A DNA stretch of 64,000 nucleotides from Euwallacea fornicatus (taxonomy: Eukaryota; Arthropoda; Insecta; Coleoptera; Curculionidae), in the NCBI RefSeq assembly GCF_040115645.1, contig NC_089559.1, forward strand, positions 1,054,001-1,118,000, written 5' to 3'. Positions 11,291 through 23,107 of the stretch are shown here, one piece after another (the stretch's first letter is position 1; each line of letters opens with the position of its first letter). The notes beneath the pieces are model-generated. The model saw only the letters and a program-made list of their open reading frames with translations. It was not told where the DNA came from and made no database searches. Position numbers and translations under genes: made by a program.

Positions 11291-14200
11291 ATGGCAGAAG
11301 CAGCAGTAGAAGAAAGACCTCCGGCTCGGTTTTATTGTCATATGTGCAACGTAGAATTTCAGAACGATGCAAACGTAAGTAGTTACAATTGTAATAGTTC
11401 TTTTGCTATTCACAAAAATCAATTTTTAATTTAGTCATATAATATTTAATTACCTACTGAGTCTAGAGTTCTCCCTTCATAACGAGTCACTCTATCACCA
11501 ACTTGTATTATCAAAATTAGTTCCTGATAATTTTGTAAACATATGATCTCTTAAATCACCTTTCCTAGTAACTAAACTTAATGTTTACAAAACTGCAGGC
11601 TAACAAACAGTCCAAAATACCTATGAAATATACTTATGTAGTTCTGGTGCTTATTTTTTTAAGTTCAAAAGTCAATTAAAAAATTTTTGTACTTTCCAAA
11701 TAGAAAATGTCAACTATAGAAGGGGCAGAGAGTCCAAGAACATGCCCTACACAAGTTATAAGCTTTAAGTTCGATTTATGGTTTCTTTAAAGTAATAGTA
11801 ACAGTTAATAGACATATCATTAAGATTATGCTTCAAAGATCAAAATATAATTCCTTTTGATACCATATTTGGCTCCTGGGTGTTGACAATATATATTGCT
11901 GAAGTAGATATACATTTCAAAAAACCTTTTCAACAAAATAAAATAATGTTACATTTATCATTTACATTAACTAGTATCTATCAAACTTTAGAGCTAAATT
12001 TGTGGATATTTTAATGTATTATTTTTCATATAAACTGAACTGGACTGATGCAACAATGAACTGTCTAATAAAATGTCTTTACTTTATGTCCTATGGCTTA
12101 ACCTAAGGAAACTATAAAACCAACTTTTAGTACATGACTATATAACATTCACTGTTTCTTTATAGCTGTATGTTGCTTGAATTTTTTTTTGTTTTACATT
12201 AAATTTGAAGTTATACATGGCAAGCACTTAACCATGAGAAAACTTATAATCAAATATTTTACTACAATGCTCCTTCAACCCTTCATGAGAAAATCTTAAA
12301 TACCTATATACCTACTTGTATGGAATAATACATTTTAAAGTTATTCGCTTCAGACATTAAGGATGTATGATTAGTTGTAATTGAGAAATAGGCGATACTA
12401 CTTATGAGAATTTATTGCTGGAAAGAGCAATAGGATGTTATACAGTCACACCATTAAGGTGAAAACCAAAAACAGCTTTAATTTCATAAGTTTGCTAGGT
12501 AAGTGTAATTTACCTTGTCTTCAAGTTTTTTATTGAAACCTATCTGTACTTAAGGTATCACATATGAAGTGACAAATAAGGCAAATACTTATCTCATTAC
12601 TTATCTGTCAGGTAACACTAAATACCAAGCATTGTTTCGAGGATTTTCATATTTTAGAAAATCTATGTAAGCAATAAATGAATAGAGATTTAATTGCATC
12701 AGACTTTCATTGTTTTGAATAAGATTTTACATAAGGTAGGTCATGCCTGGACTTGTTGAAAACTATTAAAATAATACTAAAATGCGTGCTTTGAAATAAC
12801 AATGAAAATAACTCCTATCACAGCTCTGGAGGCGTTGCTTAATATCCGCTTAAAGTAGCTCAAAATTTAGTTGCTAGGTCCCTTCAGCATATTTTTCACT
12901 ATATCTCTTAGATCAATTTAATCACTAGACTCATGAGAGCGAGCAAATTAGAGACGATATTTGTGGCATGTAAAATGAACAATTTCACCAGTTGCAAGTT
13001 GTACATTTGATCTCTTTTGCATATGTCTTTTGGTATTCTGAAAAGTGTCTGATTCTCTTGAGAAAAACTTTTCTTCTACGAATTACTGCCTTAAACCTTT
13101 AAATTTCGTCGAAGTAGTAATACCCGAACATCAGGAATGGAGCGCAAATATTTTCTCAGATATTTTGTGATAAAATTAGCTGCTGATCAATCAGTCAATA
13201 CCATAAATTTATGGTTTGATAGTCTCAAGTTTGTTTTGTATTTCATGAGTTTTGACAAATTCATATATATATATATATATATATATACAGTAAATCCCAG
13301 CGAATTAGGCATATGAAGGAGTGTCTGTTTCTGCGCATCTCGATTCATAGTATACAAAATCCGAATAATACGTGATGAAGCTCATTTGCGGTACTGCTCG
13401 CTTGATGCGCCGTTTAAAAGCGAGCCGGCAACGTTGCAGAGTTCTGCCTGACCATCGCATCAAGCGAGCAGTACCGCAAATGAGCTCCATCACGTATTAT
13501 TCGGATTTTGTATACTATGAATCGAGGTGCGCAGAAACAGATACTCCTTCATATGCCTAATCCGCTGGAATTTACTGTATATAGTAGGGTATGAGACTCA
13601 GATTTAAATGGAAAAAAGTACATATATATGTATAATAATGGTTCTTTTTTTCAGAACTTCACTTGTCCCCATTGTTCCGATGGATTTATTGAGGAATTAC
13701 AAGAAATTAGAGACAGTGATTCGCGGTCTGCGAATTTTTCTTGGGACAGTAACACGGTAAGTGGTAGGTATTTTGCAAGTTGCGACACCTTTGTAACATT
13801 ATTTTTGTATATTAGGATGACGCAGGAATACTTTTAGCCTCAAGGTTCGCTCCTGGAGGCGAATTGGAACCAGGAAGATCGCTGATGGAAGGAAGGTACT
13901 CTTCTTGATGATTTTCATTCTTCCATCAAAATCCAATAATTTTTTTCCTTCTAGGACACTCCCCAGAAATTTAGCCTCCTCAAATCTACGAACTCTGCAG
14001 CCACCCATAGAGCACTTAGTGCACGATTTCATAATAAATCTCGGAGTAGGTGTGAATATGGGCGGTCCAGGAAATGTCCAGCTATTTCTGGGTAACCCCG
14101 GGGACTACGCTTGGGGCCGGGAAGGACTGGACGCCATTGTATCGCAGCTGCTCAACCAGATGGACAGCGCTGGACCTCCCCCGGTGTCCAAAGCGGTCAT

Positions 14201-15650
14201 CGACGGTCTGCAAGTGGTGGAAGTTACCCAGGAACAGGTGGCTCAAAATATGCAATGCTCCGTGTGTTGGGAACAATTTCAATTGAAAGAACTAGTTAGG
14301 TAAGAAAGGGATCGTCTGGTTTTAGGCTTTAATTGGTGTTTAATATTTGTCTACGAACTGTTTAAAGGTATTTCAATTGTGTACATTTCAGGCAACTGCC
14401 ATGCCTTCACATATACCATGAATCCTGTATTAGGCCGTGGCTGGAGTTGCACGGCACTTGTCCAATTTGCAGACAGAATTTGACTGATGAAAGCGGAGAT
14501 TCTCATCCGCAGAATGGCGCCGAACAAAATGGATCTGAAACGCCTGTTGTTCGACGTAAGTAGTGTATAAAATAAAGGTCTCGACCAACAAACACCTATT
14601 TTTCAATTTTCGTGAAAATCGTGGATGCGTATTCTATTTGACACAGTAGTCACTTGCGGAACACTTATTTATGTGTAATATAAACTTTGAAAATTAGCTG
14701 AAAATGTTGTTGTCTGGCCATCTACGCCTTTGGGTTTGATTTATTTAAACTGTACATTTTCCTAAACATACTAGGCACGTACAACTATGATTTCGCACAA
14801 TAGTCAGAGGCAGAACACGTTCCTTTTGTATTTGGTAAGTTTTGAAAATTTACTGAAAATCTTACTTTCCGGCGTTGTACGCCTCTGGTTTTTGCTGATT
14901 TAAATTGTATCTTTTTTTATACAGACAAGGACCGTACCTCTTTGATTTCACACATTAGTCAGTGGCGGAACACGTTCCTTTTATATTAAGTATATTTTGA
15001 AAAAATATTGTTAATTCATTAAAAATATTGTTATGATTAAGCCTTGTGTGTGTGCCTTTGGTTTGCGTCATTTTAAATTTGAAATGTTTTCTGAATTTAG
15101 TACTTATGCATGTATGTCTTACGTAATAAATTTTGAAAATTTTAAATTGCAAAATTTTGAGATTATTCTACATACGATCTATGACGAATCAACGTTCCTT
15201 AAATTTCTGAAGCAGTTTGTTTGGTTAACAATAAATCTTGAACAACATCGTCTCTCAGGGATTTTGCGTTTCTTGTAACAATATATATAGCAGTCTTCAA
15301 AATATTGGTAATTTCTAACCCTTTTTGGCATTCTGCATATATTATACGCAAAAGTAGTAAGGCAAGAGACAACAGAGAAGGTAGATTTGTCATATTTATG
15401 AAGACAGGCGTAGATCAAATTTTAGAATGAAAAAATGTGCAAAAGTTTTGTTAAATCTCACCCATAATAACATTGGTTTTTGATAGTAAATTATTTTCCA
15501 GCTCCAACGGCCGAAAACATCCGAGAAAACGTCTATCGGGCTTTTTTGTCCTCCACTCCTTCCACAAGCAGTAGTCGCAGCAATCAGATGGACCAATCAG
15601 AGTCCAGTAGTAGTAGTCCCACATCTTACGACGGTAGTAACCTGTTCTAG
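11291..15650 (+). CDS. RNF126: RNF115/RNF126-type E3 ubiquitin ligase, six exons, complete
   Basis: Cytosolic RING-H2 ubiquitin ligase; vertebrate relatives work with BAG6 in quality control of mislocalised proteins and in receptor sorting (family knowledge). Exons: 11291-11374, 13655-13756, 13816-13895, 13955-14299, 14392-14555, 15502-15650; 924 nt, 307 residues (human RNF126 is 311), phase consistent. The N-terminal zinc ribbon has Cys16, Cys19, Cys32 and Cys35, split between exons 1 and 2. The middle has EHLVHDFIINLGVG and the conserved NPGDYAWG. The RING-H2 domain (about 190-231) reads CSVC...LPCLHIYHESC...CPIC, with all eight ligands present. The tail is Ser-rich. Vertebrates have two paralogues, so this is the single ancestral type and cannot be split into RNF115 or RNF126. 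Intron 1 carries a palindromic MITE and intron 5 a tandem repeat. Confidence 0.92.
11375..13262. other. Intron 1 of the RING ligase gene, left part
   Basis: About 1.9 kb of AT-rich intron with no recognisable gene, RNA or transposon. Long frames are absent on both strands. Confidence 0.5.
13263..13287. repeat. AT dinucleotide microsatellite
   Basis: About twelve uninterrupted AT units, ending at the TA that forms the left target site of the adjacent palindromic element. Confidence 0.9.
13288..13577. mobile_element. Near-perfect palindromic MITE, pogo-like ends
   Basis: The 290-bp element begins CAGTAAATCCCAGCG and ends with its near-exact complement, flanked by TA at 13286-13287 and 13578-13579. 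The two halves match almost base for base for about 125 bp around a short unpaired centre near 13425-13450, so each strand can form one long hairpin. The CAGT start and TA duplication point to pogo/Tigger-type mobilisation (inference). It contains no coding sequence; the mirror-image short frames inside are by-products of the palindrome. It sits in intron 1 of the RING ligase gene. Confidence 0.85.
14637..15110 (+). repeat. Three tandem copies of a 155-bp unit in RING ligase intron 5
   Basis: Units start at about 14637, 14791 and 14946 (spacing 154 and 155 bp). Each begins TTT-(G/C)ACACA-TAGTCA-(C/G)-GG-(A/C)-GAACAC. It then runs through a TTTTGAAAATT-type stretch, a (G/T)TACGCCT(C/T)TGG-type block in units 1 and 2, and TTTAAA-TGTA. 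The third unit decays after its first 60 bp. The period is close to a nucleosome repeat or insect satellite monomer, but only three copies are present. Confidence 0.7.
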
Positions 15651-17529
15651 CTTAATAAAAAAACATTTATATCCAGCTCTGTATAAACCGGTGATCTTTG
15701 CTGTTCTTATTTCTATATACCTAATAGGTTGATGCAATGCCATTTGAATAAAGGACGCAATGCTATTTTAGCTCATCCTATCGAATCAAGTATTGCCTTT
15801 ATTTATTGCGTTTATCCTGCGGTGCTGTTATTTAGGATATTGTTATTCTGTACGCGTTTTATTGTCATTCTTTTAAAGTCACTTTCATCAACAGTAACGG
15901 CAATTAGACTCGACTGAAAGCTGTCTAATTGTTGTTGACTGCTACATCACCGTTCCTGACATCAGATCAATTTTAGCGCACGTCTCAAGTTGATACTGTA
16001 AACATATAACTATTGTTGTTAACGTTGATCTTAGGGGAAATAGGTGTATAAAGCGTACATTTTTCCTCAATGAGAAGTTGTTAAATTAGAGAACTAATGT
16101 GAGATTTTTTTACGTTGATTTCATACCATGGGCTTCAAGTTATTAATTATTTAATTTCCAATTACTGTATGATGTGATAAAGATAGAATAAAAATGTGTT
16201 AAAGGATGCTTGTGTTTGTTTTTTGTAACTAATCTTATGAAAAGCGACTCCCGTCGATTTCTACCCAAGTGGATTTAACTTCCATAGTACACGCTCCTAA
16301 TATACTCGATAGTCAAATAACTAGTAAATCCATCGAACAGTTATTCATATTGATTATGCAACGTAAAAGTTTTCTCACCATCTGATCCTGAATTCTAATT
16401 TGGGTAGATTTATCTCAAATATTTAATACATTCGTTATTGATTTGAACTTTTAATAGAGGTCTTTTTAGTACGTAAGAGTGCAAGTTATTAAGATAAGAC
16501 ATCAATAAAAAACTGCACACCTGATTTTGTTCCATTTATCTCCTCATATCTTGCATTTTACATAATTCCCATTATTAGTCTTCCGTTTACATTATGCAGA
16601 ATGTTTAACAGTTAATACTCATAGTTTTAATGTCCTTCTATTTAGTATAATAATGATGTATAATGGGAATATTGATTGTTGAATGGGCCTCAGAAGTTCC
16701 TTCACAGAGTCTTAATATGTTGCTGAAATTGCTTGGTTCTTCGTTGAATTGTTAAATATAGGGAGAAACTTGAGTTTATTACAGAAGCGGAAAACGTATT
16801 TGGAGGAAAAGAGATGAAGTGAATGAGCCTCCAATCGAAACTTTATTGTCAGAATTATGGGATTCTCGCAAAGCTAGAAGCACAATTTTATCTACCCCAC
16901 ATTAATTAGGTGGGTAAAAATTAGATATGGCGCGTCTTTCCATATATTTCATTAGCTTTATACCAAATGTTTCCTACTTAAAATAAATTCAGAAAGTTTT
17001 TTATAGTTTTACTCATCCTGATCGTTAAATTCTCGATCACCATGATTTAGTTAGTCCCTTACAAAATTACCATCAAGGCGTTTTCGTACGTCCGCGGACA
17101 TTCTTCGCATAACTATGGGCGGTGCCCAAATTAATTCCATGGAAGTAATTCAACTCATTTTTTATTATTGCTCTCGAACAGTTGCATTAAAAATACTATC
17201 ATTTAATTGTCAAGAAATATGCAGTAAATTCTTGACGTTCTGGCGGAGGAAATCAATGACCTAATGAAGCTTTTATAAATTTTTTGGTCACAGTTATTCA
17301 ATAATTTTTAGACTTTATTTACGTAAGTAATTTGACCGTAAAGCTTAATCTGGAATCAGGTAAAATTTAATGAGTTTCGTGTATTATAAGGAAAAGTGCG
17401 TTTTGAGGCATATTTTCATGAATATTCTTATTCCATCAACCACATGGCGCAGCCAACAAGAAGAACTTAAAGTGGCAGTGGAATCGGCGTATACGCGTTC
17501 AACGTCGCCGTTACGGTCGAGTTTACTTC
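15651..17529. other. RING ligase 3' UTR and intergenic spacer
   Basis: The first 550 bp are the probable 3' UTR of the RING ligase gene, with AATAAA at 15747-15752 and 16187-16192. From about 16.2 to 17.4 kb I see only AT-rich non-coding sequence. GC content rises sharply after 17.45 kb towards the promoter of the ADAM-type gene. Confidence 0.5.
16187..16215 (+). terminator. Likely main poly(A) signal of the RING ligase gene
   Basis: AATAAA at 16187-16192 is followed by a TG-rich tract (TGTGTT, then GCTTGTGTTTG), the usual layout of a cleavage site. An earlier AATAAA at 15747 lacks such a tract and may be an alternative. Confidence 0.55.
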
Positions 17530-17561
17530 AGTCACCATACCGCAGTCTCGGGGAACGGACG
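17525..17561 (+). promoter_or_regulatory. Core promoter with Inr and DPE for the ADAM-type gene
   Basis: TCAGTC at 17528-17533 matches the arthropod initiator TCAKTY, with A at 17530 as +1. GGACG at 17557-17561 matches the downstream promoter element RGWYV at exactly +28 to +32. No TATA box lies near -30. The surrounding 200 bp are much more GC-rich than the neighbourhood. This puts a 184-nt 5' UTR before the ATG at 17714. Confidence 0.6.
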
Positions 17562-17713
17562 GACGTCCCATGCTCTAGGCCGGACACGAAATCGGAACTT
17601 TCGACCCGGAAAACATGATCGAAATTCCCGAAACTTTGCCCACTTCCTCCGGAAAATAAGAAGGTGAAAATGCGCCGCCGTTTCGGACGCTTTTCCGCGT
17701 TTTCCGAGAGAAA

Positions 17714-17822
17714 ATGGTTCCAATGGACTTAAAGTGGTGGTTCGTATGCTGTTGGGCTTTTACCATATCGTGTTCGTGGGACGGAGGCCAGTCATCACCG
17801 TTACCTGTAAAACCGCGTGAAG
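17714..17822 (+). CDS. ADAM10/Kuzbanian-type metalloprotease, exon 1 (signal peptide)
   Basis: Encodes MVPMDLK followed by a hydrophobic WWFVCCWAFTISC core, a typical signal peptide with probable cleavage near residues 20-24, then GGQSSPLPVKPRE. The donor GAAG|gtaata at 17823 leaves phase 1, and joining to the acceptor at 27866 gives ...KPRE-V-FDLNSW without a stop. The earlier donor at 17807 would put a stop in the next exon, so it is rejected. ADAM10-family proteases are membrane sheddases; Kuzbanian cleaves Notch. Only the 5' end of the gene is in the window. Confidence 0.7.
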
Positions 17823-20139
17823 GTAATAGACGGAATAATGGATTGTCTATTCGGGGTTCTATAGGGAAATTTGAGTGTATTTTTACCTTTTTTTGTTGTG
17901 TTAGAAAAATCATATTTTATAATAAAAAAAAAAAAATGTAAAAAGTTAGAATTTTGCAAATTTTTAAAAGAATTGATTGAAACTCGGGCAGTCACTTTTG
18001 GAAAAGTATATTTGCAGATGTGTACCTCTATTTATTTTTAAGAGCGCTATTTGCAAAGAAGGAAATTAACTAGTGTCCCAAAATATAGGTAATCATAGCA
18101 TTATTCATATACGTCATATCATCTAATTTTTGGAATACTCTATAGTAGATATTTTATGGAGAGAACACTAACGTACTAAAGGTAGCTCGGTAATATACTT
18201 AACTAAAGAGTTCAACAGTTGCTCGGGGAAGTAACTCTAAAGGCAACATCTTTAATTTCCTCGGGAATTTCCCCTTAGTCACTTCTCATGAATGGGCCGA
18301 ACATGTGAATTAATGTGCGCTGAGATAAATAGTGCCCAGGCATATTTCAACATGCCTTCAATGACAAGAAAAGTCGTTTTCCTTAGGGTGGGGAAAAGAA
18401 TTGTCATAAAGGGCGAAATGTGCGCGAGTTCTGAGAAAATTGAGGAGAAACTTACTGAAAGTTTCTCCTCAAGTAACCCCTTGGGAAACAGGGGAAGCGT
18501 TGGAGGTGTTTATATGCATAATTTCCTATGGCGCCTCCTGCAAAATTATATGTTCGAGGGGCATTGTCATAGGCAGAATCGCATTGGCATAAGTAAGGCT
18601 AACATTTCTAAAACTCAAAGTTTCCCAGAAATGTATGTATAACTGAACATATCTCATAAAGGAAATGGAGACGTTTTTACGAGAAAAAACTAGATTTTTT
18701 CTATTCATAAATGCACTCCGTATTTTCAATTAAATCAGTGAGAAATCACTTGGTTTTTGTCAAAAAAAAAAATGTTTAAAACTGTTGTTTTTACATTGTA
18801 ACTTAATTTAAATAAAAGTGGATTGTTTAAATCCGACGGCAGTCTTTTAGAGACGCTACTGCCCTTTGAAACTTGAGCAGCGAAAGTGAGCTTCTCGAGA
18901 GATTTTTCATATTTTCAAGATATTTTAAAATTTTTCACAGGCATACTACTAAGGTTGTGAATCATTATTAAATATATCCGGGAGTTGAAATAAGAATATA
19001 TAAGTCCTCTGTTGCGGTTAAGGACGTCACTGACTGGAAATTAAACAACTATTAAGCTGTGGTAATTTCAAGCATTTGGAAATTTGTCAAAGGCGCATTA
19101 TAAGGAGTGGAATGTAAAAGTTCTTGAAAATAACGGGAACAAGCTTAAAACGATCTGTTTCAGTGTATTAACATTTTAGGAGACGCCCGGTTTTCGGAAA
19201 GTTTTGAGATACCCCCTCCAGTGGCGTATCCACTGAAGAGGTACGTCTCAAATCGGCAATGAAGACATGCCAGATAATTTATACCTACATCAAAAATGGA
19301 AAATTGTTGAAATACTGGGTGCACGAAATAGTAATAATTCGCATCTAAGTATGTTTACTATGATTCGATTGGGTGGCTAACGGGTAAGAAAAGGAATCTC
19401 CTGTCGCAAACAGCCCTTTGAAATTCCTGGGAATTCTACTTTTTTTTTTATTCCCAATTGCCTCATATGCGTACATATAAACGTTCCTCGTTTATCCAAA
19501 ACAAAGCCGCATCTGGAGCAATCCAGGAACAAGTCAAACACACCCGCATAGTTTCCGCGTGGAGAGCCACTTTGTTGTATTTTTCAACTCCAGTAATTTT
19601 TCTATTATCTTTTACGACTTATTTTACACGTATTTTACAGCTTTTCATTTCCAAAACGGCTCAAACGGAATTACCTTTCCTGCGGAGCTAAATTACTCCA
19701 TTTCCCCCCTTTTGTTGCGCCTCTTCTCTTACCTGACTACCTTTCCAACAAAATTCTCAGGGTTTTATGCACTTTATAAATACTGTTATTTTTATAATTT
19801 GAACGGACACAAAAGCCTATTACACATAGGAACAACATGCAAACCTGAGATCGAGGTAAAAGATAAATGCATTGTTCAATTAAACACAATTATTCTCCAT
19901 ACTTGTAATCTTACGCAGGAAAATGTCCTCCAACGATTCTTTAAAGAAACACGAGATAATATCTGTTATTTGTATTTTCATGACGAAACTCTTTCGATAT
20001 TCGACGGCTCCGTTAGTTGGTAGGTTCTTCCTACTTCGTCATCGCAACCTTGGTTAGAAGCATGCTGTTTCACCTAATTTTGCAATATTCTTCATTTTCA
20101 ACGTAAACCCACAAGAAGGGAATAATTTTAGGAGTCTAG
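17823..20139. other. ADAM-type gene intron 1, left part
   Basis: No recognisable gene or named element. A 154-codon + strand frame at 19559-20023 has no family resemblance and is probably chance. A short sequence near 19295-19335 resembles the GAAAATTGTT-AAATA repeat seen at 45.5 kb. Confidence 0.4.
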
Positions 20140-20778
20140 GATAACTCCAGCTGATGCTTGCATTATTGAAATTCAAACTCAATGAATCCTCAAGTGTGGT
20201 GTCTAGATAGCAAAATTTTCAGGTCGACCGCAGAAGAATCCTACGTGTTTTTCACTCCACCTTTATTACCTGTGGAATTGCAATTACTTGAAACAGAAAT
20301 TGAAAAAAACAGTAGATGACGGAATTGACGATCTGCACCAACCACTTTTCAGCTCGATGACGAAAAAAAATTATTCAAATTTTCACTTGGTTATGCTCTA
20401 ATTGCGTTCCTGGGCAGAGCAAAAGCTCGCCAAAATTGGAAAAATGTAAAATATTGTAAATATCGAAATTGACGCTCTACATAATTGTGTCCCAGAATCA
20501 ATGATCCCTGAAATAGTGTGTTTAAATAGTAAAACTTTCAGGTCGATTGCTCAAGAGGCAGTGGCGTACCTGAGCTCTGTTAATTACCCGAGGAAGTGCC
20601 TTTAGGGGAACGGGAAATTTTGAAAAATTACAGGTGACAAAATAGACAATCTGCACCAACCACTTTTGAGATTGATTATTCCTTAGATAATGCATAAAAG
20701 CTAAAAAAAGTTTCTTCTATTGTTCATACGTACTTGTATCCGATAGGTTCTCAAGCACATCCGGCGTGAATGCTTCCT
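20140..20778. repeat. Diverged tandem pair with a 320-bp period
   Basis: Two copies at about 20140-20459 and 20460-20778. Shared blocks include ATAG(C/T)AAAA(T/C)TTTCAGGTCGA (about 20206 and 20526) and ATCTGCACCAACCACTTTT (20331 and 20649), at offsets of 320 and 318 bp. The CTGCACCAA block recurs in the array at 44.3-45.7 kb, so both belong to one dispersed repeat family of unknown type. Confidence 0.7.
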
Positions 20779-22387
20779 TTTCTACAATAAAGGCAGGTTG
20801 ATTCAGGTTACAGTGGTATCTCCCAATGATCTATTATGTATTCGGAATGCACAAAACAATACGACCCGTTTATATAGTGTCGCACATATTGATTTTCTGA
20901 GTAAACACGTATTCCCACCCATTTATTCATCGTCTCATGGCCGCGTCTGCAATGGAATAATGCCGCTTCTTTGGATTTTTTTTTTGTTTTGTTTTGACGT
21001 GAAAACCTAGTTTTGGGGGATACTTAACTATTCCCCCAAGCAAGAAAAATCGCAATAAAAAAATCTCAACAAAAGCAGTTGCCGACCTTTTCCGACCATA
21101 AATTTATGTTCTCGGCAGGCGGAAAAGATAAAAACAATTAATTCGCGATTAAAAATACACAAAAGAGCCGACCACACAAATTTGATTTAAGACCACCCCC
21201 TCCGCCACTTTCCAACCCTTGAAATTGTGCGTTCCAGAGATAAAAAGAACTGGAGACGAGTAACAAAGAATAATATAGGCCTCCGGAGATAAAGGTATTA
21301 ATTTCTATCTGTTTAATGCTTAGGGATCTTTGATTTATGTCGAGAAGGATATTTTTCAGTGGAGAGTTGCGTTTGAAGGGTTTTAGCGATTTTCGAGGGG
21401 AAAACAATGGGCTCCGTTCTTTTTACGTACCGAAAAACGGCAGGACAATATCCGAACAAATTTTTCTGCTGTTTCCACTTTTTTGCAATCATTCTTCCAT
21501 TAATTCGCGAGATATTGCAGTTCAAAATTTGAAAAGTGCAAATTGATGAAGGCAACATGCCGCAGCAGCCATTGATTGGGTATGAGTAGAATTTTATATA
21601 AAAGAACTTAATCCAACTCCGGAAAGGCAAGATACATGGAATACCGCGTGTCCGGGCGAACCCCGGACCTAGGAGATAGACATGGGAAAGTGGTTTTTGT
21701 TCCTTTTGCGCCTGCACGGATCGCCCGATTGAAGAATTTTTATGGGAAGGGCCGTAGTACTCAAGATCGGTCATCGTTCACGCGATTTTTTCAATTTTCT
21801 TTCCGGCTTAAGACGCCTCCAAAAAAAAAATCAAGTTCCCGCGTAACCCTTTGAAGCCAGGATTAATATATTTTTTATGTATTCATTAATAATATTAGTA
21901 TATACAGTCACTCAAAAAAGTATCCGTACAGCCGAAAAAAAAATCTGTAAACCGTAACTTTTGACTGATTTTGTTCAAATCAGTCAAAATCAAAGTTTTA
22001 TCAAAAAAAAAAAATTTTGTATAATGAAAATTCAAACCGAAACTCAATTTGCGTAATTGAGCAACTTTTGAAAATTTAACTTTTAGAGTGCTTTCCAGCG
22101 TTTAAAAAAAACTCCGTTTTGAAAACTTCTTGTGCGGTGGAAATTTTTCAATGTGGTTTTAACATTCCTGTAGAGGGGATTTTTCTTCATATATCCTGAA
22201 AATTTGATCAAAATCGAACGGCAAATAAGGGAGTTGCAGCTTTTTAAAGTCGTCAAAAATGTCAAAGTTTCGTCATTTTGCGCGAAAATCGTCACTCTTT
22301 ATATGAACTTTTCGTTTTAAATTTGGCCCAGAATTCACTCATTAAATTTTTTACCATCTAGTCACAAACACCCTGTGTATTAATATA
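20779..22387. other. Intron sequence with a possible solo Tc1-like end
   Basis: Mostly unremarkable. At 21902-21930 the sequence TATACAGTCACTCAAAAAAG resembles a Tc1-like terminus, but no matching right end was found. The sequence up to 22380 ends with ACACCCTGTGTA, which could be the right end of a second element. A 153-codon - strand frame (21774-21313) is not recognisable. Confidence 0.3.
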
Positions 22388-23107
22388 CAGTATGTTTCAT
22401 AAGCATACCGACAAACTTTCAAGGGATGTAAAGCCGATAAAAACAAGAACTTAGAACGAATAAAATTAGGTCCAAAATCGCTTCGTTTCCAAGATACTGA
22501 GTGTTTAATTTTTCATATATTTTTTTTTATATTTTAAAAACGGTTTGAAATACGGATATAAAATTGTTTGCCTTCGTGTCCTCCACCTACACCAACATAA
22601 TATTAAGTTAATTTATCCTAAATAATTCTAAAAAAACCGCGTTTGGAAATCTATACGAGTTTTTTGGTAGGCACATGAATGATAAATAGTTTTTTTTTTA
22701 CTTCGAAAACGGCTACTTCAGCAACAAAACACTAAAAGACCTTTTTTTAATTAAAAATTAATGCAATATTATGAAAGAAATATATATTCGTATTAAAAAA
22801 AAGTCAATTGTATACCATTTCTTCCATCAAAAACACCCCTTTGAATGGCCGCATAGACTCCACTGGTTTAAATGGAAATTTTCTGCCTACTTAGGAACGT
22901 GCACATTTATCCCGCCATAGCATGTCCCGAATTTTGTGTCCGTGTGTTAAACCTTTTTTGAAATAAAAAAAGAATTAAATGAAAAATTAAACACCCTGTA
23001 TCTTGGAAACGAAGCGATTTCGGGCCTAACTTTATTCGTTCTAAATACTTGTTTTCATGAGCTCTACATCCCCTAAAGGTTTGTCGGTATGTTTATGAAA
23101 CAGCCTG
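22388..23107. mobile_element. Long-TIR element, family A copy 1 (720 bp)
   Basis: Starts CAGTATGTTTCATAAGCAT and ends with the complement of CAGGCTGTTTCATAAACAT, flanked by TA at 22386-22387 and 23108-23109. Inverted arms match for about 130 bp, including the AACGAAGCGAT and TTAATTTTTCAT blocks. The interior shares GTGCACATTTATCCC-type sequence with the copy at 46943-47836. No intact transposase frame. Non-autonomous Tc1/mariner-superfamily derivative by its TA target and CAGGGTGT-like end. Confidence 0.78.

Noticed and set aside
13305..13560. Two opposed 62-codon frames with nearly identical proteins
   Set aside because: They are mirror products of the palindromic MITE, not a gene pair.
17801..17809. 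Alternative donor CCT|gtaaaa for ADAM-type exon 1
   Set aside because: Joining it to exon 2 puts TAA in frame within four codons; the donor at 17823 keeps the frame open.
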